Assembly (NCBI GenBank): GCA_947359465.1
Contig: OX375877.1
Span: 75,652,698 to 75,716,697 of the forward strand
Direction of reading: 5' to 3'
DNA from: Metellina segmentata
Lineage: Eukaryota; Arthropoda; Arachnida; Araneae; Tetragnathidae
DNA: 64,000 bases
The translations under genes were made by a program, and so were the position numbers. Of the stretch, positions 40,987 through 51,705 are shown in pieces; position 1 is the first letter of the stretch; each line of letters opens with the position of its first letter. Below the pieces are notes generated by a model that saw nothing but the letters and a program-made list of their open reading frames with translations, was not told the DNA's origin and ran no database searches.

Positions 40987-43895
40987 CAGTACCATAACTA
41001 GGCAGGTGCAACAGGTGCACTTGAAAAGGGGGCCCAAAATATTGTTCACAACAAATTATATTCTTGAATTTGAAATTTTTTCGTCTTTCTATTGCACGGT
41101 TTGGTGATTAGATTTTGCCTAACTTAAACCCTAGATGTCTCTGCTCACAAACATGCGCATTCGAATGAATGGCAGAACTGACCGATATTTTCAACGTGCC
41201 TATGTTAACTTGCCTTAGGTTAGGTTACAGTGTGAACACAACAACCTAGTAAATATGCTTGTGTTTTCGCGTATATGTATTTGTGAAAATAGGTAAGAAT
41301 GCAAATAATAATATTAAGATTACTTGACTACAATATTTAGAGGATTTCATTAACAGACACGCTACGAACGTGCTTTAATAACATTGTCGATTTTGTTATG
41401 TTGGGTTTTTGTTATTTCTGTAGGTAATTTTGTGCTTTTGTATAGTGAAGTGATTTGCAATGTTAAGTTTTTATGTACTTGTAGACTATTTCGTTTAGTA
41501 CTGTTTGATGTACCATTTGAGTTTTATAGTAAGATTTTAATAATTTATTTCATATCCAACGAATATTTGGGTTTATATTTTTTTTCTGTAAAATGTCTGG
41601 TTGGAAAAAACATGGGAATATGGGATACGAGGGTATCCAAGCAAATGATATTTCGTCACGTGCTTGCTTTTACTCTATAAATAATAGTTGGTATACAGTT
41701 TACAGTATCTTATAACAGTTTTATACTTGTACAGGCAACATGTTAAAAGTAATACTTTTGTTTAGTTCTAGTTTAAAAATTTCTAAGCAAAAGTCGGGTG
41801 CGCAAAAGAGAAATATAAAGAAACAAAAATTAGAAGAATGCAAGTTAATTTGTAGCAACAATTTTTTTAAATAAGAACAGAAACACCAGAGAACGAAGGA
41901 AGTGCGGAAGAGGTCAAATCTACAACTGCTTCACAAGCTGATGATACACTACATTTGACATCTTCCCCTTCAATGAACGACCATTCTCAGAGAAGCAAAA
42001 ACAAGGAGACACTGTAAGAAGAAAAATGTACTGCTTCAGAAGAAATTTTACTACAGTTGTCCCATTATTATTCAAAAGAGCACGAGCCTGCTCAAAGTAT
42101 TGTCTCACATATAGATAATACCTTACAAAATATGTGCTCTACTGTTCCAGAAGAAATACTGCTAAATTACAACGATCCCCATTCCTGGCCTGCTATTACA
42201 AATAAATTAATATATTCCCTTGTCACATATGGTCCAGATCAAGGCGACAACATTAACTTTAACACGATGAAAGCAGACGATTCAGGGCGGAAATTTACAA
42301 AGGACTTGTTTTATGTTAAACAAATTAATGGAGAAACTGTTTGTAGAAAATGGATTTCATATTCCATTAATTAAAATGCAGTATTTTGCTTTCCTTGCAT
42401 ACTTTTTGGTCACAAATGGCATAATCTTTCTGACCCACAAAGAGGCCCTCATGATCGAAGGCATCGTCATCCTGTTATTCTCCAACACGAAAATTCTCGG
42501 AAGCACCGAAATTCGTATGTGAAATAGAAAGTGATGGGAAATAATCTAAAATCAGGTAATGCAATTGATGATTATGTATTTAATTCAATAGAGAGGTCAA
42601 ATATAAGGGAGTTATTGGACGTATTTTGGAAATTAATAATTTAGCAGTATTTGTAGCTTGTGCAACTCGTAATCTAAATTTATTTAGTGTCCACGCTGCA
42701 TCTACAACTTCAGAAATGATTGCTTTTTTGGCATTGCAGAGATTATTTAATTTTTTCTAGTCCTCAACAACACTTTGAGACAGTTTGCCAGTGCAACAAA
42801 GGAGCTGTGTTTCCAACTACCTGAAGTAATGATAGGACTCGTAAGCTATTGCAAACGCTTTTTAAAATCCGGAAGCTGTATCGAATACAAAAAGTTTGAT
42901 TTTGCAAATTAATTATAGATTCACCTGTACTCTTTCTATTTGTAATAGAATTCAGCAATGCATCAGTCGAACAAATAAAGCATTACCACAGAAAGATTTC
43001 TCAATAGATTGTGGAACAAAATTAAGAGCTGGATTACGTAGTCAATTACAAGGGCTTGGAGATACAAGTATTGATATTTTCCAGGAAGTTTCCAGGTAGA
43101 AAATTTCCAGGAAGTTCAAAATTTCGCTCAAGAAATAGGTATAGAGAAGGGATTTCTTAATAAACGAAAGAGAAAAGTTTGAGGTAATGGAAATAGATGA
43201 AACACCAGAGGATGGAAGTAACTTGACATCCGAAGAATAATTTAAAATACAAATTTGCAGTGTTCTTGACACTATTGTCTCAAATAGATAGGCGTTATCA
43301 AAAAATTAAAACCACCTGTGATGATTTTTGCTTTCACTATGTCTCGTCTTAACAATACATGAGTGTTGCTGATTTTAAAAAATCTGCTGCAGATCTCTCT
43401 GTTAAATACAGCAAAGATTTAAAAAAGTACGAATTCTCGTGTGAAATTGAAAGTTTTAAGGTTGAAGTAACGACATACAAAATATAGAAATTGCATCTCC
43501 GCTCAATATTCTACAGGCTCTTCGTGATTTGAGTTTTACAAAAATATCAATGTCGCTCATTGAATATTTGTAACCCTTCCAGTTTTTATTGCTTCGTGCG
43601 AGATAAGTTATGGCAAGTTAAAATTAATAAAAAATTATTTAAATTAACTACCGGACAAGAACGATTATCCAATCTTTCTATTATTTCAATAGAATGCAAT
43701 ATTGTTAAAAATATTAATTATGATAATGTAGTAAATTAATTTGCTGGAATCAATGCCAGAAAGTGCAATTAAAATAAATCTTATTAAAAATCTGTTGTAA
43801 TATAGTTATTTTATTATTTTCCCAGACCTAATTAATTTAGGGGCCTAGATCCAAATTCTTGCACAGTTCAAAGGAATGGCTAGTTACGATGTACT
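40987..43895 (+). mobile_element. hAT element of the ZMYM1-like group
   Basis: Left end CAGTACCATAACTAGGCAGG, with AGGTGCACTTGAAAAGGGGG inside. Right end, inverted, AGTACATCGTAACTAGCC and a GGGGCC block. The ends are imperfect and the 8-bp duplication is not readable. The interior encodes a decayed transposase (41870-43740). Length 2.9 kb is usual for an autonomous hAT of this group. Confidence 0.75.
41870..43740 (+). pseudogene. ZMYM1-like hAT transposase, many frameshifts
   Basis: Frame 42057-42374 has EEILLNYNDPHSWPAITNKL, then LVTYGPDQGDNINF and GETVCRKWISYS, the TTF-type zinc-finger region. The next frame adds CFPCILFGHKWHNLSDPQRG and HENSRKHRNSYVK. Later fragments: NLFSVHAASTTSEM (~42680), ATKELCFQLPEVMIGLVSYC (~42800), and the C-terminal dimerisation domain LVTLPVFIASCEISYGKLKL plus GQERLSNLSIISIE (~43560-43700). 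The region between 42900 and 43550 is too decayed to place the remaining catalytic residues. Confidence 0.82.
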
Positions 43896-44685
43896 ATTTC
43901 TTCTCTGTTAAATTTGCATTCTTTAATTATACCCACTGCAAAGGCTATTCCTTGGGATCTTTTTTTAATTTATAGTTACCTTTGCAAACCCCCAGAAAAA
44001 AGTCATTTAACACGTTTGCCATTCTCACCTCGTCTTGAATTAATTCTCCTCCCCCCCCCATATGCATACAGGTATGCATACAGGATAAAGACTGCAAGTT
44101 GCAAGGTGGAAATGTTCATGTGAACCCCCAGAGGGTTAATCATTTAATCATTTTAATAATTTTTGCTACCCAGCCACTTTCATTCTTCATCCCTTGGCCA
44201 CACAAATCAATAATTGAAACTCTGCGGCCCACCAAACATAATATTATCCTTTCTGCCTTCGCATACTCATATTAAGCTGTTGGCGCTACTCCATAATTGG
44301 TGTAACTTTTCATGTCCTTGGCGAGAGGGGATAACATTGCCCAACTTCTCAGTTTGTACCTAATCTCTGAGTAGTCGATATCGCTAGTGTTCATTTCCAG
44401 GAACCGTTCCTTGTGTACTTATGATAGTGCAACTCTCGTGTACTTAGAACAGTAACGTTCTTTTGTATACTTAGGACAATAACGTTCTTTTGTGTACTTA
44501 GAACAGTACAAATTTGAATCAATGTAAATAAATACAGTGCAAATTTGAATAAATGTAAATGAATATAGTGCACATTTGAAACGATGTAAATAAATATAGT
44601 GGCAGTTCACTAAAATTTGTATTTGTTGTGATCCCCGAAAGTTACTACTAATCCTTTTTGCTTCAAAATGACAAAAGAAATTCTA
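43896..44685. other. Unassigned sequence with short tandem repeats
   Basis: A C-run at ~44051-44059 and GTATGCATACAG doublet at ~44064-44085. The tandem repeats at 44400-44605 are listed separately. Confidence 0.35.
44400..44605 (+). repeat. Two adjacent three-copy tandem repeats
   Basis: Three ~28-bp units of CGTTCTTTTGTGTACTTAGA type (44400-44510), followed by three ~31-bp units of GTGCAAATTTGAATAAATG type (44508-44600). Minus-strand frames here are repeat artefacts. Confidence 0.8.
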
Positions 44686-44699
44686 AATGATTCCCAGTG

Positions 44700-45130
44700 A
44701 TTCATAATATCGTGTATGCGGTGTCCAGACAATTCTATAGGACTTACATTAATGAAATTTGGCACACAGGTAGTCCTAATTTTGGGCGAATGTTACGATC
44801 TTCGGACAGGTGTCATGGACACATATAAGAACGGTCGTTCTTGTGGCTCCTGTTCTATTCCTCTTTCAGTCAACATTACTCCCCCACGGAGTGTTCGGTG
44901 GTTGGCCCCGTCCGGCGGTCTAGGAGTAGACGTGTTTTTTAAGCACCGGACGGTGCGGTGTATATATCGAAAACTGCATTTAATGTTGTACAAAATAAAC
45001 GTGTATGTCCAAATTTGGTAAGCAGTGTCCCTCTGTTCTTAGCCACAACTACACATATTGTCTTGCAAAGTAGACATCGCTCGGCCGCTCTGACAGCAAA
45101 TTTTGTACGAAGCCGGAATTTTAAAATTTG
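44700..45130 (+). mobile_element. Helitron B fragment interrupted by a solo LTR
   Basis: Left part TATAGGACTTACATTAATG...GGCACACAGGTAGTCC (44737-44790) and right part CGGAATTTTAAAATTTGATC (45110-45130) are adjacent blocks in complete Helitron B copies. The LTR at 44791-45095 separates them. Confidence 0.7.
44791..45095 (+). repeat. Solo LTR, Gypsy-like
   Basis: 305 bp, from TGTTACGATCTTCGG to GCCGCTCTGACA, i.e. TG...CA. Flanked by GCGAA (44786-44790) and GCAAA (45096-45100), a 5-bp target duplication with one change. A TATATAT box (~44961) and AATAAA (~44993) sit where promoter and polyadenylation signals are expected. No internal region or second LTR nearby, hence solo. TGTTACG starts are common in Gypsy LTRs. 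Confidence 0.72.
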
Positions 45131-45430
45131 ATCAAAATAAACATAATTTAAAGCAGGAAAGGGCAATAGTAAACACCCCCTCCTTAATATAAACACTCGA
45201 AGGAAATATTCAACGCGAATCATCCATTCATACTGAAAGAGGCAACTACAAACACTTTCAATCGCGTCGGCTGTAACGTCTGGACATGGTCTGGACTGCT
45301 TGACGTACCATTGGAAAAAGGTTCCATTCATATACCTAGAAGCAGTCACCTTTATTCAGCGTTCTCCAACGCGATGCTTCACTCGCGCGGAAATAGTCGT
45401 TTCAGTCGTCACATTGGAATCACACCTTTA
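45131..45430. other. Unassigned sequence
   Basis: No gene or repeat recognised; TTA at 45428-45430 is the left target copy of the Harbinger MITE. Confidence 0.4.
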
Positions 45431-46041
45431 GGCCAGGTGCACACATCCGATTTTTCAACGTGCGTCGCCGCTGCGGCACCGAAGCCCCATTATGCACACA
45501 TAACCGTGAAATCACGCAAGTTCTCATTTCGCGCCATTTGCGATAAATATTCGGTGGAAGAAAACGTGTTTATTTCGCTTACTTGGTGTAAAAAAAGTAT
45601 AAAAAATATACCGGGCCTTAATCCCGGTGCACACATCCGGTTTTTCAACGTGCGGCAACGCAAGTGCGGTGTGAGATACATTAGATCCAATGGAGTAGAG
45701 CACACAAGCCTCCGGCGTCGCCCAGACGTCCAACTTGCGTGCAATTTGTACCGTTCTCCACGGCGCCGCACATGCGTCTCCGTTCTGAAGTTACTTGTTT
45801 TCATAAATAAATGGAATATAAATAATAATTAATAAATGGTTGATCCAGTAATGTCTATTTTGTTTCAAAATATACTTTTTTTACACCAAATAAGCAAAAT
45901 AAACACGTTTTCTTCGATAGAATATTTATCGCAAATGGCGCGAAATGAGTACTTGCGTCATTTCACGGTTGTGTGTGCATAGTTGGGCTTCGGTGCCGCA
46001 GGGGCGACGCACGTTGAAAAACCAGATGCCCTCACCGGGCC
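45431..46041. mobile_element. PIF/Harbinger-like MITE with long inverted ends
   Basis: Begins GGCCAGGTGCACACATCCG and ends, inverted, GGCCCGGTGAGGGCATCTGG, flanked by TTA on both sides (45428-45430, 46042-46044), the 3-bp duplication of Harbinger elements. The inverted similarity extends about 180 bp (TTTTTCAACGTGCGTCGCC, ATTTGCGATAAATATTC, CGTGTTTATTTCGCTTA). A second internal end-like block CCCGGTGCACACATCCGG lies at ~45624. Confidence 0.85.
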
Positions 46042-46789
46042 TTAGAGTTATCAAATACATGGAAAGGGGAGGGGATTTCACCTTTTTATTTTTCAATTTG
46101 GGATTAAGAATTCGCTTATCCATCACCAAAAAAAAAAAAGCTTTCGAAGAAAAAATAATAATTTCGCATCATCTTCTCGAAATTATATAAATTCAAAAGA
46201 ATCATTGATTATTTAAACACTTGAATTCCATCACTTTGTGGTAATAGGGTGGGCCGAAAAACACTTTTTTTCGAAATCGCTATTCTAATAGTGCGGAAAG
46301 GGTTCTCTGTGCGTTCAATAAACACGATGTAAAATATTTTTTTGATTGGATAATATCTTCTGCCCCCGCATCGCACTTGGATTTTGGAGATTTGGGTAAA
46401 AATTCGCAATTTTTACTTGGCGTAGGAAATATAATTATTTTTCAATATTGCTATTCTAATAGTACGGAAGAGGTGCCCACTGGGTTCAATAGGAAAAGTC
46501 TAAAATATTTTTTAGTTCGAATAGTATCTTCTGTTCCTGCATCGCAATTGAAATTTTGCTATTTTTGAAGAAATATTCATTATTTCTTGTCCTTTTATGC
46601 TGCCTGTATCTGACAGGAAGTGAAAGGAGGGGAGGTGTGTTCACAATTCACATTCCTCCGCAGAAATATCTGAAGTAGATTTAAATCTGCACAGTTACAA
46701 ACTATCGACACCGAACCATTTAATCTCTCTTACTGATCAAAGTACTAACAATTAACTCCTTTTGTATCTAAATCATCACAAATGCGACA

Positions 46790-48335
46790 TGGCCTCCCTT
46801 CGACTGCTGTGGTTTGGAGTCTCGGACCGGGCTGTGGCTGCAATTGCTTCAAGTGTTCTTCACGATGTCGGTCTGATAACTAGCGACCACTCAAATTTGG
46901 TGGTTGACAAAAACTAGCTGTGACGGGAAAAAGCTAAAGTTAGAAAGTATTTAAAATTTCAAGCTTTAAAGTGAAGCTCAAGCATTACCGTTGAAGGGGC
47001 TGTATTTCGATGTTTGTAAAGCTTCTACATTGATAGAGGAGAGAATAGGTACTAAAATATACACGAGAAAAGCAAAAGAGGAACATTTATCTCTTATTGA
47101 AGAATCGGGTTCACTTTACATAACTCATTTGAATACATCATTTAGCACTGAAAAACTGATTCGGACTGGACTATTATCAGATATTTTGAAGGGATCACAA
47201 TAGATTTTTCACAGTCTGGCAATTGGCTGTGACTGCACATCTGTTAATACCGAATGGAAATTCGGTGTTTGCAATTGAAACTTGGTAAACTTCTGCATTG
47301 GGTAATGTGTCTCCTGCATTTTAATGAACTAACTCTGAGGCATCTGTTTGAAACGTTGGATGGGCCAACAAATGGTCAAAAATCATATTTGGTAATATTG
47401 GGAAGGCGCTTCTTACATGTGAAACTTTGCCATTGACAACTTTCGAAGTTATTGACGGCGAGTTACCAACAACTGATAGACGTGACTTAAGCTAGGATCA
47501 AATGTACTTACTAGAAGTATTTCAAGCGGTGCGATTGGGTAATTGTTTTGATGAACTGGCTAGACGCAGTCCTGGTCCATTATCACCTTCACGCTGGCTA
47601 ACAACAGCGAACAGAGTTCTAAGATTATATGTTAGTTCTCCAGATCCTTCTTTGAAGTTGAAACAAATTGCTGAGTTTATGAAAGTTTACACTCCAAACT
47701 GGTTTAACATAAAGTCTAAACACTCGCTGAAAGATGGAACTAAGCATGAGTGGAATACTATTTCTAGATCCAGGTATTTATCTCAAGACCTCAAGGACGT
47801 CGTTGATGGAGTAATTTGATGAAATTCGTTCTTCGCTCATCCTGAGAATATCTTGCTGTGTATGTTGAAGAATGAAAGACCGCACTTCAGAAAACTTGCT
47901 GCACGACGTATAATTAAGCCTCATTAACCTCATTAACCTCATTAACCTAACGTATAATAAGCCTAAGAGAGTCATTCCAATGAAAAGTCAGTAAGTGTAT
48001 TTCTCCCACCAAAACTGAATTTTGAAGCTGCTGACTATACGGAATTGATTGACTGGTCATCAATTACTATTACTTCTCTGCCAATCCTCCGTGATATATC
48101 CCTGCCGTATTTAGGTAAATTGTGCGTGATTAGAAAAATCCAGAATAGGACTTGTTCACTTCCCATGTCACACACAGGCAGTTGAACGGTGTTTCAAGTT
48201 AGTGACAAAAGCATCCGCTAAGGTTTATGGGTTTCAAAGTAGAGACGGGTTCATTAGATCCACATTCGTTTCCCGATTAATTTTGCCTGGATTCGACAAT
48301 ATGGCTGATTTAAAGCCTCTTCCTGCTGATTAAGT
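46790..48335 (+). pseudogene. Transposase-like protein of the long-TIR element (broken)
   Basis: Fragments in order on +, with frameshifts: SDRAVAAIASSVLHDVGLIT (~46820), a 70-codon frame 46991-47203 (LKGLYFDVCKASTLIEERIG ... KEEHLSLIEESGSLYITHLN), LAIGCDCTSVNT (~47215), LLHFNELTLRHLFETLDGPT (~47310), ELPTTDRRDLS (~47460), a 105-codon frame 47502-47819 (SPSRWLTTANRVLRLYVSSP, TPNWFNIKSKHSLKDGTKHE), RNSFFAHPENILLCMLKNER (~47820), LNFEAADYTELIDWSSI (~48015), PCHTQAVERCFKLVTKASAK (~48165) and SRDGFIRSTFVSR (~48240). I recall this motif set from uncharacterised arthropod proteins but cannot name a superfamily. The Asp in GCDCTSVNT and the Glu in TQAVER are candidate catalytic residues by analogy only. 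Confidence 0.75.
47918..47949 (+). repeat. 12-bp microsatellite CATTAACCT
   Basis: CTCATTAACCT repeats three times inside the transposase remnant, breaking its frame. Confidence 0.8.
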
Positions 48336-48960
48336 GTAAATAAACTCTTGGTATTGGTATGTCATAACATTCTATGGTTACAATATTCTTAACAAATATT
48401 ACATTAATAAATTGCGATTCAGCTATTATTTAATGCTTTTCAGGCAATATAAACAAATGTGCAATACAATACAATACAACAATAAACAGTGTTTTTACTA
48501 ATCTATTTTTGGTATTTGATTTATTTCTATACCACATAAAAAAGTGCACTTTTCTTCAAAAACTGCAAAATTTCAATTGCGATGCGGAAACAGAAGATAT
48601 TATTCGATCGAAAAGATATTTTACACCTTTCTTATTTAACCCAGTGGGCACTTCTTCCGCACTTTTGGAAAAGCATTATTGAAAAAAAATTATATTTCCT
48701 GCACGGAGTAAAAATTGCCAATTTTTTCCAAATTTCGAAAATCGCAGTGCGATGCGGGGGCAGAAGATATTATCCAATCACAAAAATATTTTACACCGTG
48801 TTTATTTCACCCTTTCCGCACTATTAGAATACCGATTTCGAAAAAAAGTGTTTTTCGGCCCACCTTATTGTGCTAATCGAAACAAATTTGTTTGCCTTTT
48901 TTAACTTCGAAAATGCATGGCAATTCTGGACGCATTGGAAAGTTCGTTTTATTTTGACAA

Positions 48961-50369
48961 CTAGGGGGCTCCGCTCCCTGCTCGCTTACGCTCGCCAACC
49001 TCCGGGGATAGCTACGCAATCCCATTTGGTTTGCTTCGCAAACCAACACTCCTTTTAAATGTGGCATTTGGTTTGCTTCGCAAACCAACATTCCTTTTGC
49101 AGAGTGAAACTATCTGAATAATTTGTATTATCCTGATTTCACTTTAGGGTCCATGACGTCACAGCGAGGGCTACGCCCCCTCCTCGCTTACGCTCGCCGA
49201 CCCCTGGGGATTGCTACGCAATCCTGTTTGGTTTGCGAAGCAAACCAAACAGGCTTCGCAAACAACAAACAAACTCTTACGCAAGTGCTTTCACTCTTTT
49301 TTACTTTAACACTTAATGCACCCTAAACTAAGAGCCGCACGAGTAAAAATTCTTCTGCATCTTGTTCACTGTACAATTTTAAGTAAACCCTGTTAATCTC
49401 CAAACTTTACGATGTGTACTTTGTGCTTTCTCGGTAAACTGTCTGAGAACAGAGGGAAAAAAGCGAGCCTTTTTCCTCGTCAAATAAAAAGAAATCGTTT
49501 TTATGGCAATTGTTGCTACGATAAATTTGATACCTGCAAACCCGGTATTCAAAAATACAACCTCCGCGAATACAATGCTCCGCGAAATAAAAAATACGAA
49601 ATTTGTGTCACCAACTTTTGATTGCATCGAATTTATTTATGAACTAATTTTAAAAATAATGGTACCGTAAGAAAGAGTATAGTCTGAGGTATACTGCGCT
49701 ATTTTCAAAATAAAAAACTAATAGTAATACGATATAGATATGACAGTTTTACTTAACGGTTGTAACAAAAAGTAGCGAAAATATCTAAAGATTCCGAATT
49801 TTGTATGACCAACTTTTGATTGCATCCAATTTAATTATTAACCGATTTCAAAAATAATAGTACCGTAAGAAAGAGTACATTCTGAGGTATACTGCGATAT
49901 TTAAAAAATTAAAAACTAATAGTAATAAAATATAGATACGGCAGTTTAAAAAAAAATAACAAAAATTTCCTGATTTTTCCCGAATTTCAAAAAAAATATT
50001 ATCAAGAACCAAATTAAAATTTCAAAAAAAAAAAAAAAAAAAAAAACTCGACGAGCTGCAAAAATTTACGTTGAGAGGTATTCTTTAAAAATAACTCAAG
50101 GCTGAAGACTGAAAATTTGTATGTGTTTTGCTCAGTCGCGGAAGAAATTTCGCTTCTCCAATTTTGACACTTAATAAACCCTAAACTAATAGCCGCATCG
50201 GAAAAAAATCTTAATAATTGTCCAAGGAATACGATGAAGAACAAATCGTGTTAATTTCGTTTTTTTCCGATCAGTACTTTCTCGGGAAATCGTTTAAGAA
50301 TCGAGCTAAACAACACAGTTTTCAATCCTGCGGCGTAGGCGGCGGTAACTTTTTTTTAATATAGAGAGA
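48961..50369 (-). mobile_element. Helitron (A-like 3' end), minus strand
   Basis: On the minus strand the 3' end is GGCGAGCGTAAGCGAGCAGG, stem GGGAGCGGAGCCCCC-like and CTAG (48961-48964), then T. Inward lie GGTTTGCGAAGCAAACC palindromes. The likely 5' end is TCTCTCTATATTAAAAAAAA at ~50369. The interior has direct duplications: ~49310-49460 with ~50165-50300 (TAAACCCTAAACTAATAGCC type) and ~49608-49750 with ~49796-49950 (GGTACCGTAAGAAAGAGTA type). An A-run of over 20 lies at ~50024-50045. Non-coding. Confidence 0.7.
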
Positions 50370-50579
50370 AACAGATTTTTATGGAAGTTGCATCTTGTAA
50401 TTTATAATTAATATTCCCTGCTTCTTTTTGAATGATTCTGTGGTTTCTCGAGACTGGGAGGCGAGAGAACATTTAGGTGAGACTTGACGTTTTCTTTTCG
50501 ATCGGTCTCTGTATTTTGTATCGAGTATTTTATAATTTATTTAATATTCATAAGCCTTCTCTTTTTAACATATAAACAG

Positions 50580-50830
50580 ATCCCACATGCTACCTGCTCA
50601 AACGGCTTTACCTATATTGCGAAGTGGGCATCTTAGTAGCATGAAATTCCTAAAAGGGCAAAAATATTTTCCAGTTTATCCTAGGTGCAAAGGGGAATTT
50701 GTCCTAGGTACAAGTGGGGAACACGCTTCTAGTAATCACATTCTTTCCTGCATTGAAATCAGCCCTTCCGACTTATTCCAGAATCCAGAGGACTTAATGA
50801 TTTATTCGGGGACGAATTACTTGGTCTAGC
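50580..50830 (+). pseudogene. I-like LINE ORF2 C-terminal fragment
   Basis: Reads LRSGHLSSMKFLKGQKYFPV, ASSNHILSCIEISPSDLFQN and PEDLMIYSG, aligning with FRSGHLKSIKFQNGERIFPP and the Cys/His tail of the LINE at 2139-4964, but clearly a different, older family. Only the last ~80 residues are left. Confidence 0.72.
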
Positions 50831-51201
50831 ATTGAATAGACAAGGAGTTCCTAAAAGAAATTGTTTTGTATGTTTATTCTTATTGAGTATTTTCTTGTCT
50901 GTGTATACTGTTAACATTCCCCTACGATAGAGAACCAAAAAATAGGTTCATAATTATCGGAATAAATTGTATCCATTGATTAATTATTGTGTGTAAATTA
51001 TTGTTGTTGTAATTTGTAATTTATTTTTAACAAAAATATAGAAATACATTTGTTTTGATAATTTGGTCATGAGGGGGTTAAAAATATACTAAAATCTTTA
51101 TTTTTTGTTTCAAAATTTATAAAACCGTTAAATCTTGCATAGTATCTGTAAATAAATGTAAAAAAATAAAGTATTTAAATGGCGTACATTTTCTGTCAGA
51201 A
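50831..51201. other. Unassigned AT-rich DNA
   Basis: Probably includes the 3' UTR of the LINE fragment (TTATTGTTGTTGTAATTTG near 50998), but no end can be fixed. Confidence 0.35.
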
Positions 51202-51378
51202 CAATTGTGCTCTTTCCAAGGCGTTTTTCACTACACTTGTTAATATTTCATATTCTAGTACTCTAATTTTTGCCCGAATATTGTTCTTGAGCTGTTGGTG
51301 TGTCTGATCCTTGTTAACTTAAACTTTGTCTTTGAGATAGTGCCATAGGAAGAAATCAGAAGCTGTCTTATCTGGACA
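51202..51378 (-). pseudogene. Mariner/Tc1-superfamily transposase C-terminal fragment
   Basis: Minus strand reads SDFFLWHYLKDKV, a TAA stop, VNKDQTHQQLKNNIRAKIRV, LEYEILTSVVKNALERAQL. The 'DFFLWGYLKDKVYxNxPxTxxxLKxNIRxEI' pattern is the C-terminal end of many arthropod mariner-type transposases, with the last catalytic Asp/Glu in the lost part just upstream. A T-run then G-run at 51383-51404 adjoins it. Confidence 0.7.
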
Positions 51379-51705
51379 ACGCTTTTTTTTTTTTGGGGGG
51401 GGGGAACACTTTTAACTACGGCTTCGATCCTAACCTAGCGTGGACTGCCTGTTCGTGATAGGTCGCTTTCTGCACCCTGTTCCTCAAACATCGAATCATT
51501 AATTCGTCTGGAGAATCTTTCACGCCATAATGACAATAACATGCATGTGGGTCAGAATTTTTGATCCCTGGGTTAGTTGGTAAGACTTCACAATATTATT
51601 TGCTGTTCGGTCATGAAATTTTCCTTTGAGGAAGCCCCTATGTCTTTATAAAATATACCTTTATAAAATATATCTTTATAAATAACTGCCCTATAGCTAA
51701 TTTCA

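Larger units (their letters stand above)
46246..48866. mobile_element. DNA transposon with ~325-bp modular inverted repeats
   Basis: Left end AGGGTGGGCCGAAAAACAC, right end inverted AAGGTGGGCCGAAAAACAC. Inverted similarity runs ~325 bp inward on each side (46246-46570 and 48540-48866). Each arm holds two diverged direct sub-repeats sharing TATTCTAATAGT-CGGAA, TAAAATATTTTTT and ATATCTTCTG-C-CCGCATCGCA. Flanks do not show a clear target duplication. The centre encodes an unusual transposase-like protein (46790-48335). Total 2621 bp. Confidence 0.85.

Noticed and set aside
45311..45832. 173-codon plus-strand frame
   Set aside because: Crosses the left end of a Harbinger MITE and reads through its inverted ends; composition follows the repeat.
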